Assembly: GCA_014859095.1 (NCBI GenBank)
Contig: JACUUV010000008.1
Location: 1-64,000, forward strand
Length of the DNA: 64,000 nucleotides
DNA from: Clostridia bacterium
GTDB taxonomy: Bacteria > Bacillota > Clostridia > Peptostreptococcales > Acidaminobacteraceae
Direction of reading: 5' to 3'
A program made the position numbers and the translations under genes. Positions 18,091 through 26,983 of the stretch are shown in pieces. Positions within the stretch are counted from its first letter, which is position 1. Each line of letters begins with the position of its first letter. The notes under the pieces are model-generated. The model made no database searches, was not told the origin of the DNA, and was given only the letters and a program-made list of their open reading frames with translations.

Positions 18091-19424
18091 CCAATCATCC
18101 TCTCAATCGCTTTTGCATAAATCTGAGTGCATTTGATCAATGCATTGATTTCTATGAATTCATCCGTTTGATGAGCAATTTTGGCGCTTCCGGGAAAATT
18201 TGGTCCAAATGCGACACAGTTTTTCATCGACCTTGCGTAAGTTGCTCCACCAGTAGCCATTGGAGTCCCATCAAGACCCGTTTCCTCTTCATAAACACTT
18301 TTCAGTATTTGAATCAAAGGATGTTCCTTGGATAGGTAGACCGGCTCGAGATAATCCAGTTCCTCATATTTGAGCCCATACTTCTCGGCGACTCTCTTGA
18401 GCCCCAATGAGATAAATTTTTTATCTATAGTCACCGGAATACGTATATCCATTCCAATAACCTCTCCATATTTACTGATATCAATCTGATTGACTGACAT
18501 AGTCAATTTTCCAGAAGGTTCATCTTCGCAACTTCCAAAAATGAGTTCACCATTTGTTGTCAGCGCTATTTTTTCAGCGATAAAATCGACAGCTGGTGTA
18601 TCCACTCCCACCTCTTTAAGGGCCATAACCATACGCGTCACTGCATTGACACCCAATTGGGGTTTTGCTGAGTGGGCACTTTTCCCGATGACATAAAGCT
18701 CATCATTATCAATTTCATGATCAAATCCCATTTTTTTGAGTTGTTTTTCCAATTTATACAAATGACTGCCATGATATGACGCCGATTCAGGTACGGAATT
18801 CATTGCATTCCCACCTTTGATTCGGATTTTCGATTTCAAATCTGATTTGAGCTTCACTTGTAAAAGCCCTTTCTCCGCATAGATGACCGGGAAGTCGGAA
18901 TCAGGTGTAAAACCATAATCCGGTATTTCTTCATCACGCATGTAATGGCATATGCCTCTCCATTGATTTTCCTCATCTGTTCCGATAATTACCCTGACAC
19001 GCTTATTAAATTTGATTCCATTGTCAATCAAGGCCTTTAAAGCATATAAAATCGCAATGATCGGACCTTTGTCATCTGTAGAACCTCTACCATATAATTT
19101 TCCACCATTAACAACGCCTTCAAAGGGAGGGAAGGCCCAGTTGTCCTCATCACCGCTTGGCACCACGTCAACATGAGCAAGAATACCAATCAGTTCACTG
19201 CCTTCACCGATTTCCGCATAACCATAATAACCTTTGGGATCATAAAACGTCTTCATGCCTATTCGCTCAAATTTGTTCAGTGTCCACTTGAGCGCATCGT
19301 CAATATGCTTTCCAAATGGCTTTTCAAGGTCCATTTCATCAATAACACTGGGGATCTTGATCAATGCAGACAAATCATTGATAATTTCCATTTCGTTTGC
19401 TTCAACGTAATTTTTAATTTTCAT
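18087..19424 (-). CDS. pepV: M20 family dipeptidase PepV
   Basis: 445 residues. Zinc ligands typical of M20 are visible: the His in ILAHVDVVPSGD, the Asp in GRGSTDDKGP, and the Glu pair in GTDEENQWRG. A long lid insertion with GKSAHSAKPQLG is characteristic. It hydrolyses dipeptides in the cytosol. GGGGAGG precedes the ATG. Confidence 0.93.
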   Translation of the reverse strand: MKIKNYVEANEMEIINDLSALIKIPSVIDEMDLEKPFGKHIDDALKWTLNKFERIGMKTFYDPKGYYGYAEIGEGSELIGILAHVDVVPSGDEDNWAFPPFEGVVNGGKLYGRGSTDDKGPIIAILYALKALIDNGIKFNKRVRVIIGTDEENQWRGICHYMRDEEIPDYGFTPDSDFPVIYAEKGLLQVKLKSDLKSKIRIKGGNAMNSVPESASYHGSHLYKLEKQLKKMGFDHEIDNDELYVIGKSAHSAKPQLGVNAVTRMVMALKEVGVDTPAVDFIAEKIALTTNGELIFGSCEDEPSGKLTMSVNQIDISKYGEVIGMDIRIPVTIDKKFISLGLKRVAEKYGLKYEELDYLEPVYLSKEHPLIQILKSVYEEETGLDGTPMATGGATYARSMKNCVAFGPNFPGSAKIAHQTDEFIEINALIKCTQIYAKAIERMIG

Positions 19425-19492
19425 TTTTTCTCCTCCCCTCGTTATATACTATATACTATATATGAACCAATTTTGACATTTCAATCAGAATT

Positions 19493-19526
19493 TAAAAAAA
19501 TAAGCAGAAATTTTACTTTCTGCTTA
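19493..19526 (-). terminator. terminator of ileS
   Basis: TAAGCAGAAA (19501-19510) pairs with TTTCTGCTTA (19517-19526), followed by a T run on the minus strand. Confidence 0.88.
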
Positions 19527-19546
19527 CTTTCGGTGTTTCACTAATT

Positions 19547-22500
19547 TTATTTTACGCGTTCAAGGTAGAGCATGACATCGTGGCCATTCAGGGTATGTGT
19601 TTCATATTCTTTTGATTCTGAATCGCTCAGTTCAACACCCAAAGTCTCTGACATGATATAGTCAGCATGCTTGATGACAGCCTCTTTAAAGACTTCAGGA
19701 GCCTTATAGAATATTTTGATTTGATCCATCATTTCAAAGTTATTGGATTTTCTCATTTGTTGAATTCTGGAAATCATTTCACGAGCATATCCTTCAGTGA
19801 TCAATTCGTCTGTCAGATTGGTATCCAATATGATAAATCGGTTGTTCTCCATCTTGACAGTAAATCCTTCTTTTGCGGTGATGTTGACAAGTACGTGCTC
19901 ACTTGTGGCACTGAACATCTCATCCCCGAGATTCAGATTGACTGTTTCACCTGCCTCAAAAGTCATGGCGTAAACTTGAGGATCAAGTGCCGATAACGCC
20001 TTTCCAAATGCACCCATTTTATTGCCAATAATCGGTCCAAGGACTTTAAAGTTCGGTTTAAGTTGGAAGTTCATATATTCAGGTAAGTCTTTTGTAAATT
20101 TGACATGCTTGACGTTGAGTTCTTCTTCGATCAAAGGCACTAAATCAGAGATCAGATCTTCGTACTTGCCATCGACAATCACTTCTGAAATGGGTTGTCT
20201 GACTTTGATTTTTACTGATTCTCTTGCTGCTCGCCCCAGTGTGACAAGTTCTCTGATGAGGTCCATACGCTCTTCGACGCGAATCTTGATCAGCAATTCG
20301 TCCGCTTCGGGATACTTGCTGATGTGAACCGAGACATCACCTGTCAAATTACGATAAATCTCTTCAGTCAAAAATGGTGCGAACGGTGCAGCCAGTTGAC
20401 AAACCGCTACAAGCACTTCATAGGTTGTATTGTAAACTGACATTTTATCACTTGATAAGTCCGATTCCCAGAATCTTCTTCTAGATCTTCTGATGTACCA
20501 GTTGGACAAATCCTCACTGACAAAAATCTGCATTTTTCTGACTGCTTTTGTGGAATCGAACACTGCAAGGTCAGCATTGACTCCTTTGATCAATGTATTG
20601 AGTTTTGAAATGATCCACTGATCGAGTTCAGGTCTTTCCTCAACAGGAACATTGAAAGCTTTTACATCAATGTTGTCGGTATTGGCATAAAGCGTGAAGA
20701 AGTTGTATACATTCTTGATGGTCCCAAAAAATTTGGACGCGACTTCAATCAAACCTTCCTCATCAAATTTGGTTGGAGTCCAGGCTGGTGAAACATAATA
20801 CAGATACCATCTCACAACATCCGCACCGTAATTGTCAAGAAGTTCAAACGCATCAACAGTATTCCCTCTGGATTTGGACATTTTCTTGCCGTCCTTGTCG
20901 AGCACCAAGTCATTGACAAGAACATTTTTATACGGAGAAATGCCCATTACAAACGTACTGATCGCGATAAGAGAATAAAACCATCCTCTGGTCTGATCAA
21001 TACCTTCACAAATGAAATCTGAAGGGAATAGCTTATCGAATTCCTCTTTGTTCTCGAACGGATAATGGTGTTGAGCAAAAGGCATAGCACCACTGTCGAA
21101 CCAGCAGTCTATTACATCTGGAACTCTGTTCATCGTTCCACCACATTTGTCACATGGCAAATGAACATCGTCCACATATGGTCTGTGCAATTCAATATTG
21201 ATATCAATGTCTTCAATCGCTCTGTCTTTAAGTTCTTGTCTGGATGCTACTGTGGTCAAATGTCCGCAATCGCATTTCCAGATATTCAGTGGAGTTCCCC
21301 AATAACGGCTTCTTGAAATAGCCCAATCGTTGAGATTTTCTAGCCAGTTGCCAAATCTTTTTTCTCCGACATAGTCCGGGAACCAATTGACTGAATTGTT
21401 ATTGGCTATAAGTTGGTCTTTAAGCTTGGTCATTTCAATATACCAGCTCGGTTTTGCATAATAAAGGAGTGGTGTTCTGCAACGCCAGCAATGCGGATAA
21501 TTATGTTCCATTCTTTGTTTTCTGTATAGTATGCCATTCTCAGCGAGCCAATTCACAATTTCCGGATCCGCATCTATAACAAAAGTGCCTTTCCATGGTG
21601 TCTCGGTAAATTTGCCTTCTTCGTCTACTGGTTGAACCACAGGCAAATCATATTTGACGCCAGTATTGTAGTCATCTTCACCAAATGCAGGTGCGGTATG
21701 AACGATGCCGGTTCCATCTTCCACAGTTACGTAATCAGCGCAAGTAACAAAAAACGCTTTTTTGTCCACAGCGACAAAAGGCATCAACTGTTCGTATTCC
21801 ATGAACTCCAGTTCTTTACCTTTCATTTCCTCAATGATTTCAAATTCTCCTTCAAGAACTGAAGGAGCGAGATTCTTTTCTACATACAGCACTTCTCCGT
21901 TATTGCGTACTTTTACATAAGTCTCATTTGGATTGACAGTGATTGCAACATTGGACGCTAGAGTCCAAGGTGTGGTCGTCCAAACCAGGAAGTACTCATC
22001 ATGGTCTTTTCTCTTAATTTTCACATATACCGTCACTGTCTTTATTTCTTGGTATCCTTGGGCCACTTCATGGGAAGCGAGTCCAGTGCCACATCTTGGA
22101 CAGTAAGGCAAAATTTTATGACCTTCATAGATATAGTCTTCCTTGAAAAATTTATCAAGGATCCACCATTCACTTTCGATATAATCATTTTCCAGAGTGA
22201 TGTATGGGTTATCCAAATCTATGAGATATGCCATCTTCTTGGTCATCTCTCTCCAGAGGTCCTCATATTCAAATACTGAAGTTTTACATGCATGATTGAA
22301 GTTTTCGATGCCATAGGTTTCTATTGCTGTCTTGTCATTTAAGTTAAGACGTTTTTCAACTTCAATTTCAACAGGTAAGCCATGAGTATCCCATCCGGCT
22401 TTTCTCTTGACTTGATACCCTTGCATAGTTTTATAACGACATACCGCATCCTTAAGTGCTCTGGCAAGAACGTGATGAATACCCGGTTTGCCATTTGCAG

Positions 22501-22645
22501 TAGGAGGTCCTTCATAGAATATGAACGGTTTCTCTCCTTCTCTGCTTTCGATGCTCAATTTTAGAAGGTCTATTTCCTCCCAATATTCACGGACCTTCTT
22601 TTCATTGTCCGCTATTGCGTGTTTTCCTAATTCCCTATAACCCAT
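19547..22645 (-). CDS. ileS: isoleucyl-tRNA synthetase, IleRS2 (eukaryote-like) type
   Basis: Charges tRNA(Ile). 1032 residues: a Rossmann catalytic core, a CP1 editing insertion, KMSKS (GKKMSKSRGN), and an extended C-terminal region of the IleRS2 type. The class I signature region reads GPPTANGKPGIHHVLA. Aligned to the canonical HIGH motif, residues 55-58 are G-I-H-H, so the first His and the Gly are exchanged. The start at 22645 is behind AAAGGAAG; a longer frame is open. It is controlled by the T-box just upstream. IleRS2 enzymes as a group resist mupirocin. Confidence 0.97.
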   Translation of the reverse strand: MGYRELGKHAIADNEKKVREYWEEIDLLKLSIESREGEKPFIFYEGPPTANGKPGIHHVLARALKDAVCRYKTMQGYQVKRKAGWDTHGLPVEIEVEKRLNLNDKTAIETYGIENFNHACKTSVFEYEDLWREMTKKMAYLIDLDNPYITLENDYIESEWWILDKFFKEDYIYEGHKILPYCPRCGTGLASHEVAQGYQEIKTVTVYVKIKRKDHDEYFLVWTTTPWTLASNVAITVNPNETYVKVRNNGEVLYVEKNLAPSVLEGEFEIIEEMKGKELEFMEYEQLMPFVAVDKKAFFVTCADYVTVEDGTGIVHTAPAFGEDDYNTGVKYDLPVVQPVDEEGKFTETPWKGTFVIDADPEIVNWLAENGILYRKQRMEHNYPHCWRCRTPLLYYAKPSWYIEMTKLKDQLIANNNSVNWFPDYVGEKRFGNWLENLNDWAISRSRYWGTPLNIWKCDCGHLTTVASRQELKDRAIEDIDINIELHRPYVDDVHLPCDKCGGTMNRVPDVIDCWFDSGAMPFAQHHYPFENKEEFDKLFPSDFICEGIDQTRGWFYSLIAISTFVMGISPYKNVLVNDLVLDKDGKKMSKSRGNTVDAFELLDNYGADVVRWYLYYVSPAWTPTKFDEEGLIEVASKFFGTIKNVYNFFTLYANTDNIDVKAFNVPVEERPELDQWIISKLNTLIKGVNADLAVFDSTKAVRKMQIFVSEDLSNWYIRRSRRRFWESDLSSDKMSVYNTTYEVLVAVCQLAAPFAPFLTEEIYRNLTGDVSVHISKYPEADELLIKIRVEERMDLIRELVTLGRAARESVKIKVRQPISEVIVDGKYEDLISDLVPLIEEELNVKHVKFTKDLPEYMNFQLKPNFKVLGPIIGNKMGAFGKALSALDPQVYAMTFEAGETVNLNLGDEMFSATSEHVLVNITAKEGFTVKMENNRFIILDTNLTDELITEGYAREMISRIQQMRKSNNFEMMDQIKIFYKAPEVFKEAVIKHADYIMSETLGVELSDSESKEYETHTLNGHDVMLYLERVK

Positions 22646-22671
22646 AATAGTCTTCCTTTCATCTCTGATTT

Positions 22672-22915
22672 CAAAAAATAAAAATCCCATAGCTTAAAGC
22701 TATGGGACGGATATTCCGCGGTACCACCCAAATTACACAACAGTGTCTCTCAAACATGATAACGGTATCTAACCGACCGACGCTACTATTGGTTCACATC
22801 GATGACTATGGGTGATCTTGGGCGATATATCCACTGCTCGTTCGCACCGACCACGAGCTCTCTTAAGTGACATAGGGCTTACTTGTCCCAATCATTGCTT
22901 TTTTTATAACATTTG
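22672..22915 (-). promoter_or_regulatory. T-box leader of ileS (isoleucine)
   Basis: Reading the minus strand, the leader contains the T-box core GGTGGTACCGCGG (22728-22716) and then a terminator stem (22707-22685) with a T run. Upstream is stem I with AGAGAGC and GGTGCGAACGAGC. A candidate specifier ATC (Ile) lies at 22816-22814, just after AAG. Uncharged tRNA(Ile) would bind specifier and core and favour the antiterminator, turning on ileS. Confidence 0.93.
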
Positions 22916-22921
22916 ATATCT

Positions 22922-22950
22922 ATTATAACGGAAGGGCTTTCCGTCGTCAA
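22922..22950 (-). promoter_or_regulatory. promoter of ileS
   Basis: TTGACG (22950-22945) and TATAAT (22927-22922) with exactly 17 bases between. The spacer itself is an inverted repeat, ACGGAA and TTCCGT around AGCCC. The -35 begins only 3 bases past the divIVA stop codon. Confidence 0.85.
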
Positions 22951-22953
22951 CCT

Positions 22954-23406
22954 TTATTCAATACTTAAAATCATTTCATCAACAAGTTTAAGCTGTGATT
23001 CCAGCAGCACTTTGAATTTGGTCTGAAATGCTTTAAGTTCCAACTTAGCGGCTTCATGACGTTTGAGAATATCGAGAACTTCGCTGTTTGCGTCATTCAT
23101 GATTTTTTTTGCTTGGTCCTCTGCACGCTCAATAATATAGCTTGATTTTTCTGAAGCGTTATGAACCATATCCTCGGATGTTTTTTGAGCCAAGATCATT
23201 GCTTCATTGATTGTTCTTTCCATACTTTTGTATCTGGAAAGCTCATTTTCTAGTTCCGTTATTTTTGAGGTCGTATCGATGTTCACGGTAATTAAATCTT
23301 CCATACTGCGAACTACGAGTCCCAAATACTCTTCGACTTCAGTCTCACTATAACCTCTGATTGTTTTAGAAAAATGTTTATTTTGAATATCTAATGGTGT
23401 CAACAT
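22954..23406 (-). CDS. divIVA: DivIVA cell-pole/septum protein
   Basis: 150 residues, starting MLTPLDIQNKHFSKTIRGYS, the membrane-binding N-terminal module of DivIVA, followed by a coiled coil. It recognises curved membranes at septa and poles. It is last in the gpsA-to-divIVA gene run, and ends 3 bases before the ileS promoter. No terminator is clear after it. Confidence 0.95.
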   Translation of the reverse strand: MLTPLDIQNKHFSKTIRGYSETEVEEYLGLVVRSMEDLITVNIDTTSKITELENELSRYKSMERTINEAMILAQKTSEDMVHNASEKSSYIIERAEDQAKKIMNDANSEVLDILKRHEAAKLELKAFQTKFKVLLESQLKLVDEMILSIE

Positions 23407-23425
23407 AACAGCCTCCTGTGATCCT

Positions 23426-24217
23426 TTATCTTGAATAAAATGATAATTCCACTCTTATTCTGTCTTTTTTTGTTTGTCCTAGTATACTTTCAACTATAAA
23501 CCGACCGTGCTTTCTCACAGAAATCAAGTCACCGACTTTAAGTTCAAATGATGTATTGATCTGTACGCGATGATTCACTTTCACAAGCTCTGAGCCAATC
23601 AATTTCTGCGCTTCACTTCTCGATAAATTGAGTCCCATTGCAACTATACTATCCAAACGAATCGACTTGACAGTGCCGACTGCCTTCCTATATTCAATTT
23701 GCTTATCGAATAAGGAATCCGTTGAAACAACTTTCATCTTTACACCGGCTCTACCGATTTTTTCAATGGAATTCAAGAAATAAGATTCCAGAGAACTATC
23801 GATTGCAACTTGTATGGCACCCTCAGAAACAATGATATCACCAATTTTTTTTCTTTGGATTCCCATTGCCATCAATGCACCAAGTGCATCTTTGTGCTCG
23901 AGTTTATTGAACTTGTCATTATAGTCTATCTGAATAACAGAAATATGATCCTCAAAAGGCAAGACATCTAAAAAAGAAGGGTAAAAACATAGTTTCACCC
24001 GTTCTGCATTTTTAAATCCGCCGTTTTTTTCAATTATGACCTGTCTCTCTTCTTTAGCGATACAATCAAAAATAAAAGATAAATCGGGACTTAGAAAATC
24101 GGTCATTTGTGGCTCAAAATACGTTGCCGCATCACTCAATTGATCCAGAGTCTTCAAAAAAACACCTTCTGAGTCAATAAAATCCTTATAGTGATTTAAG
24201 ATACCTAGTTTGTTCAT
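23426..24217 (-). CDS. ylmH: YlmH family S4 RNA-binding protein
   Basis: 263 residues: an N-terminal domain, a middle RRM-like part, and a C-terminal S4 domain (RLDSIVAMGLNLSRSEAQKLI). In B. subtilis YlmH lies in the division gene cluster and has been linked to ribosome quality control. The ATG at 24217 shares its A with the yggT stop (TGATG), so the two are coupled. A TTG start 9 bases upstream is possible. Confidence 0.9.
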   Translation of the reverse strand: MNKLGILNHYKDFIDSEGVFLKTLDQLSDAATYFEPQMTDFLSPDLSFIFDCIAKEERQVIIEKNGGFKNAERVKLCFYPSFLDVLPFEDHISVIQIDYNDKFNKLEHKDALGALMAMGIQRKKIGDIIVSEGAIQVAIDSSLESYFLNSIEKIGRAGVKMKVVSTDSLFDKQIEYRKAVGTVKSIRLDSIVAMGLNLSRSEAQKLIGSELVKVNHRVQINTSFELKVGDLISVRKHGRFIVESILGQTKKDRIRVELSFYSR

Positions 24218-24480
24218 CAGAACCAACCAAGTACCATCGCACTAAGCATCTGAATGAGCAAAAGAGCAACCAATGGGCTGAAATCGATCATATTGCCTCC
24301 GATCTTCAGTTTGATCAACAATGATCGGATTGGTCCCAATATCGGCTCAGTGAGCGTCAACAACAATTTCATCAATGGGTTCTTAGGATCTCTTACAAAC
24401 CAAGACAACATAGCTCTGGCAAATACAAGATACATGACAACCTGCAAAAAATAATATATGGCTACTTTCAATTCCAACAT
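24217..24480 (-). CDS. yggT: YggT family membrane protein
   Basis: 87 residues, two hydrophobic segments around the conserved phrase PILGPIRSLL and WFVRDPKNPLMKLL. It is regularly found between sepF and ylmH in Gram-positive bacteria, and its exact role is not settled. Confidence 0.92.
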   Translation of the reverse strand: MLELKVAIYYFLQVVMYLVFARAMLSWFVRDPKNPLMKLLLTLTEPILGPIRSLLIKLKIGGNMIDFSPLVALLLIQMLSAMVLGWF

Positions 24481-24503
24481 TTAATGTCCTTCCTCTTCTA
24501 TGA

Positions 24504-24998
24504 TTATTCTTCTTCTTTTAACCAAGCACTGACAGGGCCATCTGATTTTCTCATGACATCCCCTGTAATATCCACATTTTGTGGTGCCAAAATAAAAATT
24601 CCCTTGGCGACTTGTTGTATATGACCATCTACGGCATAAAGGGCACCAGAACAAAAATCAAATATTTTTCTCCCCAAGTCCTTATCCAATTCTGAAATGT
24701 TCATTACCACAGGTCTACGACTCTTAAGTGTATCTACAATATTTGTGGACTCATCAAAAGTCTTTGGATTAAAAAGCACCACATTCATTTGTGAATTGGA
24801 ATGGATATTCAATATTTTATTGGACGTCTTGATGGTATTGATTGATTTCTGGGATGAGTCCAAAACTGACGAATAAGAATCCTCGATATCAAGATCTTTG
24901 TGTTTCAATTCGTCGTAAAAATCTTCAGTTTTATCTTCTTCCTCTTGTGTATCCACACCCCAAAAAAACTTGATTTTGTCAATAAATTTATCACCCAT
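24504..24998 (-). CDS. sepF: cell division protein SepF
   Basis: 164 residues with an N-terminal amphipathic membrane-binding helix (MGDKFIDKIKFFWG), an acidic linker, and the SepF core that binds the FtsZ tail (SRRPVVMNISELDKDLGRKIFDFCSG). The start at 24998 follows AAGGAGG and overlaps the upstream gene by 8 bases. SepF anchors FtsZ to the membrane. No ftsA is seen in this window's division cluster, so SepF may be the main anchor, though ftsA could lie elsewhere. Confidence 0.95.
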   Translation of the reverse strand: MGDKFIDKIKFFWGVDTQEEEDKTEDFYDELKHKDLDIEDSYSSVLDSSQKSINTIKTSNKILNIHSNSQMNVVLFNPKTFDESTNIVDTLKSRRPVVMNISELDKDLGRKIFDFCSGALYAVDGHIQQVAKGIFILAPQNVDITGDVMRKSDGPVSAWLKEEE

Positions 24999-25716
24999 TA
25001 TGAGCCTCCTTATTTTTCGCCGCCATGCGCTCACCATATATTTTGGTGCCTATCCTAATCATATTTGAGCCTTCCTCCAAAGCTACCTCATAGTCACCTG
25101 ACATGCCCATAGATAAATAGAGAGGCATCACATTGGAATATGAGTAAGAAGACAACGAATCAAACAATTTCTTCATTTCTCGAAAATCTGTTCGTAACAG
25201 TTCAGAATCATCTACTAGAGGCGCTATATTCATAAGTCCGCAAACTCTGATGTTCGGCATTTTGGAAATCGCCTCCAAAACTCCTGGAAGTTCTGTTTTC
25301 GGTATGCCATATTTTTGAATCTCGTTTGCAACATTCACTTGAATCAGTACATCTTGGATCTTTTCGATTTTTGAAGCCCTGTTTTGAATTTCCTCGGCAA
25401 GTTTTATACTGTCGACGGAATGGATCAAATCAACTTTGTCTATAATATATTTTACTTTATTTGTCTGTAAATGTCCAATAAGATGCCACCTGACTTTATA
25501 AATGATATCATCAAATTTTCTAATAATTTCCTGTACCCTATTTTCTGCAATGTCCGTTATTCCGTTTTCGATGGATGCATTGATTATTTCTGGCTCATAT
25601 GTCTTGGTAACGCCAATCAAAGTCACTTTGTCTGGATTACGGCCGAGTCTGTCGCAGATTTTAAAAATGTCTTCGTTGATTTCAACAATATGTGATTTCA
25701 AATATTCATATGACAC
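24991..25716 (-). CDS. yggS: PLP-binding homeostasis protein (YggS/PLPBP family)
   Basis: 241 residues, fold-type III PLP barrel without racemase activity. The PLP lysine lies in VTLIGVTKTY, and the C-terminal phosphate-binding part is SMGMSGDYEVALEEGSNMIRIG. It starts with GTG at 25716 behind AGGAGG. It commonly precedes sepF. Confidence 0.94.
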   Translation of the reverse strand: MSYEYLKSHIVEINEDIFKICDRLGRNPDKVTLIGVTKTYEPEIINASIENGITDIAENRVQEIIRKFDDIIYKVRWHLIGHLQTNKVKYIIDKVDLIHSVDSIKLAEEIQNRASKIEKIQDVLIQVNVANEIQKYGIPKTELPGVLEAISKMPNIRVCGLMNIAPLVDDSELLRTDFREMKKLFDSLSSYSYSNVMPLYLSMGMSGDYEVALEEGSNMIRIGTKIYGERMAAKNKEAHNG

Positions 25717-25725
25717 TGGAACCTC

Positions 25726-26970
25726 CTATTCAATACGGTCTCCCGCTTTATATTTATGAGCGTTTCTAACAACTTCCTGATTGGTTTTGATGCTTCTGAC
25801 CAATCCTTTTTGGGTGTCATAAAACTGAGAGTTGTATACTATCGCACTTTGATCATCATACCCCAAAATTTTAATGGGTACAAATTTCAGACGTCGATCC
25901 TTTTCAACAGCGTAAACACCGAGTTGTCCTTCGAGATTAATAATGGAATCCACATAAACCTTGAGTCCACGGTAATTTTCTCTTACAATATTGGCATCAA
26001 TCCATCTACGATTGTAAAATCCGTCGAAAATTTCACTCATTCTTATCGCAACAACAGCCTGATGCTCATCTGTAAAAACATCGTAAACTTCTCCGGTAAG
26101 GGTTTGAGTTCCAATTTCAACGAGTATTTTTTGCACATTCTTATAGGTTTCAACTTCCTCATTTGGAATGATTGCCACCAAATAATAAGTGGCATTGTCC
26201 ACTATCTTAAAGAGTGTTCCATCCTGTCCTGTGTTATTTTTGATGATTGATGTGGCTGTGATATCCACTTTACTGATTTCTTCGTAATTGATATTGTAGA
26301 GATTGTCAATGGTGATGAATGATTCATATCCGTCGAGTTTATAAGTCAAAATACCACTGGCAGGCGCCAGTATAGCTTTTTTCTGACCCTCCAGCAGTTT
26401 GCCCTCACCGATTGTTTGTTGAGAGTAGGAAGCGATTCTATTGGATAAAAATTTGTTCTCTGACTGCAATTTGTCAAGCCGTTCGAATTTCAAAATAAGA
26501 TCTCTTTTATATATTGATATTGCATCGAATTTCTGATTTTTCAAATTGAACAGAATCTGATTTTTGATATTTTCAATATCGTATGCAAGTGAATTGTAAT
26601 CAAATTCTATTTTCTTTCGATTGAGTTCTCTTTCGGTGGCCTCTACAATTTCCGATGTCGATCCGTCATTGAATATTTCAGCGATTTGATCATTCTTCGT
26701 CACGAAGGTTCCCTCACTTGTGAAATACGTGATTTGGCCTGCTATTGCGGTGTCTACCACCAACTCATTTCTCAAAATTAAGGTTTTATATTCTTTTTCG
26801 ATATTAAGTGTATCCACTGAAACCAAATAGGTCATATGTTCTTTGAAAAACATATCAATGCCCAGTTTGATCATGAAATAAACCATTAGCACAAAAAATA
26901 TCAAACTAAAAAGAATGCGTCCATATTTAGGTCTCCGTTTTTTCTTCTTTCTGATCTTTTGTGCCGACAT
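25726..26970 (-). CDS. HlyD-like membrane-anchored protein of the sepF cluster
   Basis: 414 residues. A basic N-terminus (KIRKKKKRRPK) and one membrane helix (about 18-40) are followed by an external part with a lipoyl-like barrel half (GQITYFTSEGTFVTKNDQIAEI), a helical hairpin, and a second barrel half (APASGILTYKLDGYE). This is the layout of HlyD/periplasmic adaptors. Such a gene often precedes yggS-sepF in Clostridia. No transporter is next to it, so a cell-envelope rather than efflux role is possible. Confidence 0.8.
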   Translation of the reverse strand: MSAQKIRKKKKRRPKYGRILFSLIFFVLMVYFMIKLGIDMFFKEHMTYLVSVDTLNIEKEYKTLILRNELVVDTAIAGQITYFTSEGTFVTKNDQIAEIFNDGSTSEIVEATERELNRKKIEFDYNSLAYDIENIKNQILFNLKNQKFDAISIYKRDLILKFERLDKLQSENKFLSNRIASYSQQTIGEGKLLEGQKKAILAPASGILTYKLDGYESFITIDNLYNINYEEISKVDITATSIIKNNTGQDGTLFKIVDNATYYLVAIIPNEEVETYKNVQKILVEIGTQTLTGEVYDVFTDEHQAVVAIRMSEIFDGFYNRRWIDANIVRENYRGLKVYVDSIINLEGQLGVYAVEKDRRLKFVPIKILGYDDQSAIVYNSQFYDTQKGLVRSIKTNQEVVRNAHKYKAGDRIE

Positions 26971-26983
26971 ACATTACCTCTTC

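Noticed and set aside
19441-19463. TATATAC short tandem repeat before pepV
   Set aside because: Only two to three AT-rich units, probably part of the promoter; not a repeat element.
22928-22944. ACGGAA/TTCCGT hairpin as the terminator of divIVA
   Set aside because: No T run follows, and it lies exactly between good -35 and -10 hexamers, so it is treated as a promoter spacer.
25756-26250. 164-codon open frame on the plus strand inside the HlyD-like gene
   Set aside because: Antisense shadow without a binding site or recognisable protein features.
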